Below, one piece after another: positions 6,519-14,800 of a stretch of 38,297 nt of DNA; positions within the stretch are counted from its first letter, which is position 1; each line of letters begins with the position of its first letter. The notes under the pieces were generated by a model. That model had not been told where the DNA came from, did no database searches, and worked only from the letters and a program-made list of their open reading frames with translations. The position numbers and the translations under genes were made by a program. The stretch spans positions 1-38,297 of the forward strand of contig VGVM01000023.1 in NCBI GenBank assembly GCA_016874035.1, written 5' to 3'. Source of the stretch: Gemmatimonadota bacterium. GTDB lineage: Bacteria; Gemmatimonadota; Gemmatimonadetes; Gemmatimonadales; Gemmatimonadaceae.

Positions 6519-8266
6519 GCCCGGTACGTCTCCCGGCTACCACAGATCGTCATCACGATCTTGATGTCCTTGATGGTGTTGGGATCCACGTCATGCGGAT
6601 CCTTCTCGAGCAGCACGCAGTCGGCGAACTTGCCGGCCGCGATCGAACCCTTGATGGCTTCTTCCTTCGAGGCGTAGGCGCCGTGCAGCGTGTTGATCTT
6701 GATCGCCTCGTCCACCGTGACCCGCTGGTTGAGCCCCCAGGTCGTGTTGTCCCAGCCACGCCGCGTGACCATGCCCTGGATGCCCATGAGCGGGGCGAAC
6801 GGCCCCGGGCTGAAGTCGGAACCCGCGGCGGCGTGGATGCCCGCATCGAGCATCGAGCGAAACGCCATCGAGCGCTTCATCAGTTCTTCGCCGTAGAACG
6901 GGAACTTGTCGGTGTTGTAGTACGCGTAGGTCGTGAAGCACGACGGGATCGCGTCGAGGGCCTTCATCCGGCGGATCAGCGAGTCGTTGATCAGGGTGCA
7001 GTGCGTGATCTTCGGGCGCGAGTCCGCTTTCGGGAACTTCTTGAGCGCCCGCTCAAACGCGGTGAGGTAGCTGTCAATCGCCACGTCGCCGTTGGCATGA
7101 CAGTTCACCTGGATGCCGGCGCGGTGCACTCGCTCCACCCAGGCATCGAGCACATCCTGCGTTTCGGTGACGTTGCCCTTGTAGCCGTCCGTGCGCCCCG
7201 GGTACACCACGCTGAGCGCCATCGTGCGTTCGGAGAACGACCCGTCCACCGTGTGCTCGCTCGTCGCGCCGAACTTGATCCACTCGTCACCAAACCCCGT
7301 CTGGATGCCATTGGCGATCATGGCATCGAGCACGCGCCCGCTGGGCTCGTAGCTCACGCGGTGGCGCAGGTCGCCGCGGGCGCGGACGTCCTGGATGGCG
7401 GCGAGATCGCCGCCTTCATGGTGCACGCTGGTGAGCCCGTAGCGCGCGAACTCCTTCGAGATGTGCGCGATGCCGTCCCGGGCACGCTTCTCCTGTTCCT
7501 CGGGCGACGGGCGCTGCCGCGTCCCGACGCCGCCGAACACGGCGGTTGCACGGTCCGTCACCCGGCCCGTGAGGTCGCCGCTGGCGTCCTTGTCGAACGT
7601 GCCGCCCGGCGGATTCGGTGTCTCGCGTGTCACCTTGGCCATCTCGAGCGCCTTGGTGTTGTAGAACGACGTGTGACCGCCACGGTGCCGCACGACCACG
7701 GGGTGATCAGACGACACCTTGTCGAGGTCCTGCCGCGTGAGTTGCCGCTTGTCGGTGAGCTTGGTGTCGTCGTGGAAGTAGCCCTCAACCCACGCGCCGG
7801 CCGGCAGGCGCTGCGCCTTGGCGCGGAGCTTCTCGATGATGCTCGCGATCGTGACGAACTCGACCTCGAACGGGTTGCCGACCAGCGTTTCGTACAGCAG
7901 CGTCGCGCCGCCCGCGTGGTTGTGTGTGTCAATGAAGCCGGGGAGCAGTGCACCACCGGCGGCATCAATCACGCGCGTGCGACTCGAGGCGAGGTTCCGG
8001 ATATCGGCGTTCGACCCGACCGCGAGGAAGCGGCCCTCGCGGATCGCCACCGCCTCGGCGCGCGGCCGCGCGGGGTCCATGGTCGTGACCTTGGCGTTCA
8101 CGATGATGGCATCGGCTTCGAGGCCACCGCCCCGCTGTTGCATGGGTGGCAGGGGGCTCGCCACACGCGGCGACGGCGCGGAAGAAGCGTCGAGCTTCCG
8201 TGCGCTGAATGCACCGGCGATCGCCGCCGTCAGCGAGAGGAAGTCCTTGCGATTGACCTTGGGCAT
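6515..8266 (-). CDS. Exported amidohydrolase of the YtcJ-like (Amidohydro_3) family
   Basis: A 583-residue metal-dependent TIM-barrel hydrolase. It has a Tat-like N-terminus (NRKDFLSLTAAIAGAF), a small N-terminal beta domain (about 50-110), the metal motif DTHNHAGG (113-120), RHRGGHTSFYN (193-203), IKFGATSEH with the candidate bridging Lys at 331, CHANGD (389-394), THCTLI (421-426) and the final metal Asp in AAGSDFSPGPF (480-490). The C-terminal composite beta domain follows (KFADCVLLEKDP). Family members hydrolyse amide or imide bonds, but substrate cannot be inferred. A good ribosome site GGAGG stands 5 nt before the ATG. It leads a coupled set with the TPR protein and the Gfo/Idh/MocA enzyme. 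Confidence 0.92.
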   Translation of the reverse strand: MPKVNRKDFLSLTAAIAGAFSARKLDASSAPSPRVASPLPPMQQRGGGLEADAIIVNAKVTTMDPARPRAEAVAIREGRFLAVGSNADIRNLASSRTRVIDAAGGALLPGFIDTHNHAGGATLLYETLVGNPFEVEFVTIASIIEKLRAKAQRLPAGAWVEGYFHDDTKLTDKRQLTRQDLDKVSSDHPVVVRHRGGHTSFYNTKALEMAKVTRETPNPPGGTFDKDASGDLTGRVTDRATAVFGGVGTRQRPSPEEQEKRARDGIAHISKEFARYGLTSVHHEGGDLAAIQDVRARGDLRHRVSYEPSGRVLDAMIANGIQTGFGDEWIKFGATSEHTVDGSFSERTMALSVVYPGRTDGYKGNVTETQDVLDAWVERVHRAGIQVNCHANGDVAIDSYLTAFERALKKFPKADSRPKITHCTLINDSLIRRMKALDAIPSCFTTYAYYNTDKFPFYGEELMKRSMAFRSMLDAGIHAAAGSDFSPGPFAPLMGIQGMVTRRGWDNTTWGLNQRVTVDEAIKINTLHGAYASKEEAIKGSIAAGKFADCVLLEKDPHDVDPNTIKDIKIVMTICGSRETYRA

Positions 8267-8387
8267 CTTGCCTCCGGGGATCGAGCCTGAACGTTAGCGA
8301 AACGGGATGGACCTTGCCGCTCACAGGCAGGGCCGCCCTCGTGGTATTTTGCGCCGTTTCGCCCCCTTCCTGACACCGCCCCCGCCG

Positions 8388-10730
8388 ATGCGTCGCACGC
8401 AACATCCTTCCGTGGCCCTTGCACTCGTCACGTTCATGGCAGTCGCGGCATCCGCGAGCGCACAAGGCACGCCGATCTCGGGGCCGCCCGCGCCAGTCGC
8501 GCCGGCCGTCATCAACCGCGACAGCGTGGGCCAGGCAACGATCCGCGCGATCAAGCTCTCGGCGCCACTCAAGCTGGACGGTGTCCTCGACGAGCCCGTG
8601 TACGCGCAGGAGAAGCCGTTCGGCGGCCTCATCCAGGTTGCCCCCGACTACGGCAAGCCCGCGAGCGAACGGAGCGACATCTGGATCACGTACGACGACA
8701 CGCACATCTACCTGAGCTGCAAGTGCTACGACGAATCTGACCCGTCGGAGTGGATCGTCAACGAACTGCGCCGCGACACCGGCGGCCTGCGCAACAACGA
8801 GCACATCGGGATGCTGTTCGACACGTTCTACGACCGGCGCAGCGGCTACGCCTTCTACACCAACCCGCTCGGCGCGCGGGCGGACTACTCCATCGTGGAC
8901 GAAGGCGGCTCGAATACCGACTGGAATCCAGTGTGGACATCGAAGAGCGGTCGGTTCGAAGGCGGGTGGACGGTCGAGATGGCGATTCCGTTCAAGTCCC
9001 TTCGCTACCGGGCCGGCAAGGACCAGGTGTGGGGCATCCAGATTCGCCGCTCGATCCGGCACAAGAACGAGTGGGCGTACCTGACGCCGGTTCCGCGCAT
9101 CATGTCCGGTCCGCAGGCACTCAACCGGGTTTCTGCTGCGGGAACGCTGGTTGGCCTCGACCTCCCTGCAGCGGGGAAGAACATCGAGCTGAAGCCCTAT
9201 GGCGTGAGCCGTTCGACGACCGACAACACGAAGACGCCGAAGATCTCCAACGCCGTGACGACCGACATCGGCGGCGACATCAAGTACGCGATCACGCCGA
9301 ACCTCACCGCCGACGTCACGGTGAACACGGACTTCGCGCAAGTCGAGATTGATGAGCAGCAGGTGAACCTCACGCGCTTCAGCCTGTTCTTCCCGGAGAA
9401 GCGCGAGTTCTTCCTCGAAGGGCGCGGCATCTTCGAGTTCGGCCGCGGCGGCGGTGGGGCCTTCGGCTTTGGGGGAGGTGGCGGTGGCGGCGGATTTGGC
9501 GGCGGCTCGGACACGCCGTCACTCTTCTACACGCGGCGCATCGGCCTCAACAACGGGGCCGTAATCCCGATCAACGCGGGCGGCCGCGTGACCGGCAAGG
9601 TCGGCAAGTGGGCCATCGGCGCGATGGGCATCGGCACGGCGGACGATGCGGCATCCGCCACGAAGGCCACGAACTTCAGCGTGCTGCGCGTCAAGCGCGA
9701 CATCCTCAGCCGCAGTTCGGTGGGCTTCCTGGCGACCAACCGCAGCGTGGCGACGAGCGGCAAGGGAACCAACAGCGCCCTTGGCGCCGACGCCACGTTC
9801 CTGTTGTCGCAGGAACTGAGCGCCGGTGGATACTGGGCGCAGACGTCAACGACCGGGATCACCGGCGACAACCAGAGCTACCAGGGGCGCGTGGACTACA
9901 GCGCCGACAAGTACGGCGCGCGAGCGGAGTTCCTGTCGGTCGGCAAGAACTTCGATCCGCAGGTCGGCTTCCGGCGCCGCGGTGACTTCGACCGGTCGTT
10001 CGCGGAACTGCGCTTCAGCCCGCGGCCGCGCAACATGCCGAACGTTCGCAAGTTCACGTTCACCGGCTCCGGCGAGTACTTCGAGAACGGCACGGGGGTG
10101 GTCGAGTCGCGCGTGTACGAAGGCAACTTCAGCACGGAGTTCGCCAGCAGCGACATGTTCACCGTGCAGGCGAGCAACAACTACGAGTTCCTGACGGCGG
10201 CGTTCACGCCCTCGGGGTCGTCAGCGCCGATCGCGACCGGCGGGTACACCTTCTCGGACGCGCAGGTGAGCTACACGTTCGGCGCACAGCGCCGCGCGTC
10301 GGGCAGCGTGCGCGTGCACCTGGGCGAGTACTACGACGGCACGATCAAGAGCATGACGATCGGCCAGGCCAACCCATTCTCGCCATCGCGTATGTCCATC
10401 AACCAGCGGCTGGCGATCGAACCCTCATTCACGATCACGAGCATCGAGCGCAAGGCCGGGTCGTTTAGGACGCGGATCGCGCGCACGCGCATTGACTATG
10501 GGTTTTCCCCGCTGATGTTCGCGAGCGCACTGCTCCAGTACAGCTCTGCGGACCGGGCGTTCGGCACGAACCTGCGGTTCCGCTGGGAGTACGCACCCGG
10601 GAGCGAGATCTTCCTCGTGTACACCGACGAGCGGGACACGACCGACGATCGCTTCGCGACGCCGACCACGGTGCGCGGCCAGAAGAACCGCGCGATCGTG
10701 CTGAAGGTGAACCGGCTGTTCCGGTACTAG
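8388..10730 (+). CDS. DUF5916 outer-membrane protein with CBM9-like N-terminus
   Basis: The reading frame is open from 8307, but the ATG at 8388 gives a proper signal peptide (MRRTQHPSVALALVTFMAVA, then ASASAQ) and is preferred: 780 residues. After the signal comes a CBM9-like beta-sandwich (about 35-230) with LDGVLDEPVY, NNEHIGMLFDTFYDRRSGYAF and GGWTVEMAIPFKSLRY. Then the DUF5916 part begins, with EKREFFLEGRGIFEFG just before a glycine-rich loop at about 350-376. The remainder alternates polar and hydrophobic residues like a beta-barrel and ends in VLKVNRLFRY with an aromatic last residue, the usual outer-membrane barrel signal. The function of DUF5916 is unknown; the CBM9-like part suggests sugar or glycan binding. 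Confidence 0.9.
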   Translation: MRRTQHPSVALALVTFMAVAASASAQGTPISGPPAPVAPAVINRDSVGQATIRAIKLSAPLKLDGVLDEPVYAQEKPFGGLIQVAPDYGKPASERSDIWITYDDTHIYLSCKCYDESDPSEWIVNELRRDTGGLRNNEHIGMLFDTFYDRRSGYAFYTNPLGARADYSIVDEGGSNTDWNPVWTSKSGRFEGGWTVEMAIPFKSLRYRAGKDQVWGIQIRRSIRHKNEWAYLTPVPRIMSGPQALNRVSAAGTLVGLDLPAAGKNIELKPYGVSRSTTDNTKTPKISNAVTTDIGGDIKYAITPNLTADVTVNTDFAQVEIDEQQVNLTRFSLFFPEKREFFLEGRGIFEFGRGGGGAFGFGGGGGGGGFGGGSDTPSLFYTRRIGLNNGAVIPINAGGRVTGKVGKWAIGAMGIGTADDAASATKATNFSVLRVKRDILSRSSVGFLATNRSVATSGKGTNSALGADATFLLSQELSAGGYWAQTSTTGITGDNQSYQGRVDYSADKYGARAEFLSVGKNFDPQVGFRRRGDFDRSFAELRFSPRPRNMPNVRKFTFTGSGEYFENGTGVVESRVYEGNFSTEFASSDMFTVQASNNYEFLTAAFTPSGSSAPIATGGYTFSDAQVSYTFGAQRRASGSVRVHLGEYYDGTIKSMTIGQANPFSPSRMSINQRLAIEPSFTITSIERKAGSFRTRIARTRIDYGFSPLMFASALLQYSSADRAFGTNLRFRWEYAPGSEIFLVYTDERDTTDDRFATPTTVRGQKNRAIVLKVNRLFRY

Positions 10731-10746
10731 CCGCTACGCAGCGGCT
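10729..10746. terminator. Perfect 7-bp hairpin spanning two convergent stop codons
   Basis: AGCCGCT (10729-10735) pairs perfectly with AGCGGCT (10740-10746) around a 4-nt ACGC loop. The stops of the DUF5916 gene (10728-10730) and of the convergent aminotransferase-like gene (10736-10734) both fall in or touch the hairpin, so the genes are only 3 nt apart and the signal must serve both. No U-tract. Confidence 0.6.
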
Positions 10747-12005
10747 CCCGCCATCACCTTCAGCGCCGCCACGAACGCGTCCAGCTCCTTCGTGGACGTG
10801 TACACCTGCGGCGTCACGCGGCAACCCTTGAGCGTGGCGTGGTTGATCGCCACCACGAAGATCTTGTGCTCGTCCATCAGCCGCTTCGCCATGTCGGGCG
10901 GCGCCACGCCCTCGATGCCGACGTTGGCGATCGCGCATGAGCGCGCCGGGTCGGTCGGCGTGTTGAGGTAGATCTTCGGCGTCCCTCGGACCCTGCTGGT
11001 CCAGTATTGCTGCAGCCAGCGCAGCCGCTCCTCCTTCCGCTTCGCCCCGATCATCTCATGCAGGTTGATCGCGTCCTCGATACCGAGGTCCGTGTGGCAC
11101 GGGTGCGTGCCCGTGTGATTCAACTTGACGATGCTCGCATCCGGCGTGCTGACGGGATCGGCCCACACGGGCCAGAGGGCCGCGATCCGGTCCTCGCGCA
11201 CGTACAGGATCCCCGTGCCGAGCGGGGCCGAGAGCCATTTGTGCAGCGAGGCGCCGTAGTAGTCGCAGTGCAGGTCCGGGATCTTGAAGTCGAAGTGCGC
11301 AAAGCAGTGCGCGCCGTCCACCATCACCTGCACGCCGCGCGCGTGCGCCATGTCGGCGATCTTCGCGACCGGCATGATGTGCCCTGAGATGTTCACCATG
11401 TGCGGGACCATCAGCAGCCGCGTGCGGGGCGTGATGGCGTTCGCGTAGAGCTGGACGATCTCGTCGTCCGACTTCGGGTCGAGCGGAATCTCGACCATCT
11501 GGTTCGTCATACCGTAGCGGCGCGCCATGAGCCGGAACTGGTCGAGCATCGCGCCGTAGTCGTGCGTGGCCATGACGGCGTGGTCGCCCGGCTTCCAGTC
11601 GAAGCCGGAGATCACCGTGTCGAGCGACTCGGTGGTGTTACGGGTGATGATGAGCTCCGACGGCTTGCAACCCGCCATCTGCGCCAGCCGCGCCGCCACG
11701 CGGGCCTTGTCCGTGACGCGCTTGTTCCGCATGTACCACGAGGCCTGGTAGTTGACGTCGCGCGCATGCTGCATGAAGCGCGCGAGGACCTCCTCGGACT
11801 GGTAGCAGTAGTAGCCGTTCTCGAGGTTGATCCAGTCCTTGTTGATGCGGAACTTCGAGCGCACCTGCGCCCAGAACTTCTCGTCAGCGGCCAGTTCGGC
11901 TTCGGGCACGTGCTCGACGCGATCGAACAACCGCGACAGGTCGGGCATGAAGACCATGCCGGCCGCGCCGGCGCTCATGGTACGGACGAACTCACGCTTG
12001 TTCAT
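10734..12005 (-). CDS. Exported PLP-dependent enzyme, aminotransferase class V / isopenicillin-N-epimerase-like
   Basis: A 423-residue fold-type-I PLP enzyme. Visible: NTTESLDTVISG (123-134, phosphate-binding turn), VPHMVNISGHIMPV (200-213), the cofactor Asp in MVDGAH (228-233, D230), and the Schiff-base lysine in GASLHKWLSAPLGTG (K256). The N-terminus KREFVRTMSAGAAGMVF resembles a Tat signal, unusual for a PLP enzyme and suggestive of folded export. The family includes cysteine desulfurases, kynureninases and isopenicillin N epimerases; the closest flavour is the epimerase-like group with 'HKW' at the lysine, but the substrate is unknown. The ribosome site AGGAG lies 8 nt before the ATG. It is last of a five-gene minus-strand run beginning with PP2C. 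Confidence 0.9.
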   Translation of the reverse strand: MNKREFVRTMSAGAAGMVFMPDLSRLFDRVEHVPEAELAADEKFWAQVRSKFRINKDWINLENGYYCYQSEEVLARFMQHARDVNYQASWYMRNKRVTDKARVAARLAQMAGCKPSELIITRNTTESLDTVISGFDWKPGDHAVMATHDYGAMLDQFRLMARRYGMTNQMVEIPLDPKSDDEIVQLYANAITPRTRLLMVPHMVNISGHIMPVAKIADMAHARGVQVMVDGAHCFAHFDFKIPDLHCDYYGASLHKWLSAPLGTGILYVREDRIAALWPVWADPVSTPDASIVKLNHTGTHPCHTDLGIEDAINLHEMIGAKRKEERLRWLQQYWTSRVRGTPKIYLNTPTDPARSCAIANVGIEGVAPPDMAKRLMDEHKIFVVAINHATLKGCRVTPQVYTSTKELDAFVAALKVMAGAAA

Positions 12006-12057
12006 CTGGGCGCTCCTGGTACAGGGGACATGGCACCACCTCGCGACCGTTCCTTAC

Positions 12058-12672
12058 CTACGCACCACCCTGCCTGCGTGCAATCCGCGTAATCGTAACC
12101 GGCGGGTTGAGCCGCTGCGCCTCAGCCGCCGACTGCTGGATCGCGCGCACGACTTCCATGCCGGCCAACACGCGCCCGAACGCCGCAAACCCCTGCCCGT
12201 CCGCGTTCCGTTTGCCGGCGAAGTCGAGGGCCGGCTGCGGGCCGATGCAGATGAAGAAATCGGTTGTCGCGGTGTTCGGCCCGGCACGCGCCATGGAAAG
12301 TGTGCCGTCGAGGTGTTTCAAGCCAGTGACGCTCGTCCGCTCGAGCTCGATCGCCGGAAGACGCAACCGGTCGGGCGCCTGGCGAGCGCCGCCCTGGATG
12401 ACCTCGATCTTCACGGAGTCCCGCGGCTGGTTGTCCATCCGCACCGTGCGGTGGAACCGGCCGCCGTCATACGCCCCGGCATCCACATAGCGCAGGAAGT
12501 TCGCGCCGCTCACCGGCGCGCGTACGGTGTCCACTTCGGCCGTGATCACGCCAGCCGTGGTTTCGATCAGGACGACGGGGAGTTTCGCCTGCTGCGCGAC
12601 GGCCTCGGAGGCGGCGCCCGCGGCGGCGGTCGCAGCGCCGATCAGGACCGCAACCGCGACAACGCCTCGCAC
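12058..12672 (-). CDS. Secreted cyclophilin-type peptidyl-prolyl isomerase
   Basis: A 204-residue protein beginning at GTG 12672, which overlaps the TAG stop of the VOC gene by one base (TAGTG), so translation is coupled. An alanine-rich signal peptide (MRGVVAVAVLIGAATAAAGA, ending AVAQ) is followed by a cyclophilin fold: TTAGVITAEVDTVRAPVSGANF, GGRFHRTVR, IEVIQGG, GTLSMARAGPNTATTDFFI and FAAFGRVLAGMEVVRAI. Cyclophilins catalyse proline cis-trans isomerisation; this one would assist folding outside the cytoplasm. The usual aromatic Phe/Trp pocket motif near LDGxHxVFG is altered to RNADGQGFAAFG, so activity may differ. The frame stays open upstream inside the VOC gene, but that part has no cyclophilin content. 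Confidence 0.88.
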   Translation of the reverse strand: MRGVVAVAVLIGAATAAAGAASEAVAQQAKLPVVLIETTAGVITAEVDTVRAPVSGANFLRYVDAGAYDGGRFHRTVRMDNQPRDSVKIEVIQGGARQAPDRLRLPAIELERTSVTGLKHLDGTLSMARAGPNTATTDFFICIGPQPALDFAGKRNADGQGFAAFGRVLAGMEVVRAIQQSAAEAQRLNPPVTITRIARRQGGA

Positions 12673-13058
12673 TACGCGGTTTTCGGCTGGATCAACCCCA
12701 TCACCGCGCCCGCGGGATCCTGGATCACGGCGAAATCGCCGTACGACCCCATCGACTTCTTTTCCCGGTACACTTTCCCGCCGCGCTTGACGCACTCCGC
12801 GAGCGACGCGTCCAGGTCCGGAACGCTGACGTACATCAGCCACTGCGCGGGCATCCCCGTGTTGGAGCCGCGGGCGTGGCAGACACCGGCGATCGCCTCG
12901 CCATCCGCCGAGGCACGCATCGTGTAATCCGCGTAGTCGCCCATCTTCACGTCCTGCGACGACCAGCCGGCCACCGCAGAGTAGAAATCGCGAAGCTCCC
13001 CGGCATTGGGCACCGTCAGGTCCACCCAGCCGATTGCGCCGTACTTGAGATCAGACAT
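12672..13058 (-). CDS. VOC (glyoxalase/bleomycin-resistance) family protein
   Basis: A 128-residue single VOC unit with the characteristic opening IGWVDLTVPNAGELRDFYSAVAGW and closing FAVIQDPAGAVMGLIQP. This is one paired beta-alpha-beta-beta-beta module set, the usual size for a metal-binding dimeric VOC enzyme of the glyoxalase-like group. It has no signal peptide and is cytoplasmic. Substrate unknown; members range from lyases to isomerases and antibiotic-binding proteins. It lies between a D-aminoacylase gene 44 bp upstream and the cyclophilin it overlaps. Its own ribosome site is weak. Confidence 0.88.
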   Translation of the reverse strand: MSDLKYGAIGWVDLTVPNAGELRDFYSAVAGWSSQDVKMGDYADYTMRASADGEAIAGVCHARGSNTGMPAQWLMYVSVPDLDASLAECVKRGGKVYREKKSMGSYGDFAVIQDPAGAVMGLIQPKTA

Positions 13059-13102
13059 GTTCTTGATTGGCCTCGAATGATTGGGTAGAACGGAAATACC
13101 GG

Positions 13103-14800
13103 TCAGCGGCCAGCGGTCGCCGCTCCCGCGCGCAGGCCGCGACCCGTGCGATCCGCACCCCGCTGGCCTTCCCGCACCGCAAACCGGCCGTTCACGACCA
13201 CGGCGTTGATCCCGGTCGGGTAACTGAACGGCTGCTCGTACGTCGCCGTGTCCGTGATGCGGGCCGCATCGAAGACGACGACATCGGCGGCGGCTCCTTT
13301 CGCAAGGCGACCGCGATCGGCCAGGTGCATCCGGGATGCCGGGAGCGCGGTCATCTTGTGGATCGCCTGCTCGAGGGTGAGTGCCTTCCGCTCGCGCACG
13401 TAGCGCGCGATCACGCGAGGGAACGACCCAGCCCCACGCGGATGCGGGCTCCCGCGGCGCGTCGGACCGTCAACGGAATACGAACCGCCGTCACTGCACA
13501 CCATGCCGTTCGGGTGCGCCAGGATACGGTCGAGATTCTCCTCGCTCATCGCGAAGCCCACCATGCCGATGCTCGCGTTGTTCCGCTTCAGCATCTCCAC
13601 GGACAGCGCGTAGGGATCCACCCCCAGCGACCGCGCGTACGCGCCGAGGCGCTTTCCTTCTGCCGCCTTGTCCTCAGCGGCTCGCACGCTCGCGATATGC
13701 ACGTTGTCCCACCCGCCGATCAGTTCCACCTTACCGATCGCTTCCGTGCGAATGCGCTCGCGGGTGTCCGCCGCGTCGAGGCGCACGAGGAACGGCTGCG
13801 TGCCGCCATCGCGCGCCCAGACAGGAAAGAGGTTGGTCAACCCGGTCTGGTATGCGATGTACGGATAGCGGTCGAACGCGACATCGAGGCCCGCCCGTCG
13901 TGCGTCGGCAACACGAGCGAACACGGCGTCCAGCTTTGGCCAGTTGCGCGGACCCTGTGTCTTGAGGTGCGAGACCTGCAGCGGACAGCCCGCGCCGCGG
14001 GCGACCGCGATCGATTCGTCGATTGCCTCGAGCAGGCGGTCGTCCTCGTTCCGCATGTGCGTGGTGTACGGAAGGCGACGCGCCGCGAGGGGCCTGCACA
14101 GTTCAATAAGCTCGGCCTGCGGCGCGAAGGCGCCGGGCGTGTACTCGAGGCCGCTCGACGCGCCGCAGGCGCCCGCGCGGATCGCGTCTTCAACCATCGC
14201 ACGCATCCGCGCGAGTTCCGCGGCGGTCGCGGGGCGGTCGTCGTCGCCGACGACAGCGGCCCGCACGCTGCCCAGCCCGATGCCCGTCGCGATGTTCACG
14301 CTGGGCTTCAGCCGGTCGAGCGCCTCGAACACCGCGGCGAACGACTGCGCCGATTCCTCGCCGGGCTCCGCGCCGCTGGTGCGGTTGCGACCTCGAGGCG
14401 CACGAGAACTTCCGTCCTGGCCGACGATGATCGTCGTGATACCCTGCCGGACAACGGACTCCTGGCGCGGATCTTCTTCGAGCGTCCCGTCGCCGTGCGA
14501 GTGGATGTCCACGAAGCCGGGCGCAACGGCGAGACCGCGTGCGTCGAGTTCTTCGGTGCCGCGTTCCGTGATCCGGCGCGCCACGTCCACGATCCGGTCT
14601 CCGACAATGGCGACATCCGCCTCGACGCCCGTACCCCCGGACCCGTTGAACACCGTGCCGCCGCGAATCACGAGGTCGTGCGCGCGTCGCCGCCCGATCA
14701 GCGTTGGAACACCGAACGCCGCACCGCCGGACGGCACGAGCGCGCCTCCGACCGCCACCGCACCCAGCGCGACAAAATCCCGGCGAGTCGGGCCCGCCAT
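13103..14800 (-). CDS. Exported D-aminoacylase / N-acyl-D-amino-acid deacylase family amidohydrolase
   Basis: A 565-residue amidohydrolase with a textbook Tat signal (TRRDFVALGAVAVGGALVPS). It has the short N-terminal beta domain (AHDLVIRGGTVFNGSG), the metal pair in FVDIHSHGD (H100, H102), ACGASSGLEYTPGAFA, THMRNE, QVSHLK and CSDGGS, followed by the C-terminal LADRGRLAKGAAADVVVFD. This motif order is that of D-aminoacylases, which remove acyl groups from N-acyl-D-amino acids such as cell-wall derived ones. Length is slightly above the usual 480-530 because of the signal and an extra tail. Its ATG shares a base with the PP2C stop (TGATG at 14802-14798), so it is coupled to a signalling phosphatase. 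Confidence 0.92.
   Translation of the reverse strand: MAGPTRRDFVALGAVAVGGALVPSGGAAFGVPTLIGRRRAHDLVIRGGTVFNGSGGTGVEADVAIVGDRIVDVARRITERGTEELDARGLAVAPGFVDIHSHGDGTLEEDPRQESVVRQGITTIIVGQDGSSRAPRGRNRTSGAEPGEESAQSFAAVFEALDRLKPSVNIATGIGLGSVRAAVVGDDDRPATAAELARMRAMVEDAIRAGACGASSGLEYTPGAFAPQAELIELCRPLAARRLPYTTHMRNEDDRLLEAIDESIAVARGAGCPLQVSHLKTQGPRNWPKLDAVFARVADARRAGLDVAFDRYPYIAYQTGLTNLFPVWARDGGTQPFLVRLDAADTRERIRTEAIGKVELIGGWDNVHIASVRAAEDKAAEGKRLGAYARSLGVDPYALSVEMLKRNNASIGMVGFAMSEENLDRILAHPNGMVCSDGGSYSVDGPTRRGSPHPRGAGSFPRVIARYVRERKALTLEQAIHKMTALPASRMHLADRGRLAKGAAADVVVFDAARITDTATYEQPFSYPTGINAVVVNGRFAVREGQRGADRTGRGLRAGAATAGR

Noticed and set aside
6380-8290. A 636-codon open frame on the plus strand
   Set aside because: Antisense shadow of the amidohydrolase gene, which has all family motifs; no recognisable protein pattern.
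8307-8387. Longer start for the DUF5916 protein
   Set aside because: The extra residues (MDLAAHRQGRPRGILRRF...) are basic, would disrupt the signal peptide, and the ATG at 8388 gives a standard one.
7965-9341. A 458-codon minus-strand frame bridging the amidohydrolase start and the DUF5916 gene
   Set aside because: It spans two well-supported genes in other frames, has no signal or domain, and is rich in R/V/D as shadow frames are here.
12673-12843. Upstream extension of the cyclophilin reading frame
   Set aside because: It lies in the VOC gene, contains no cyclophilin motif, and the GTG at 12672 gives an ideal signal peptide and a TAGTG coupling.
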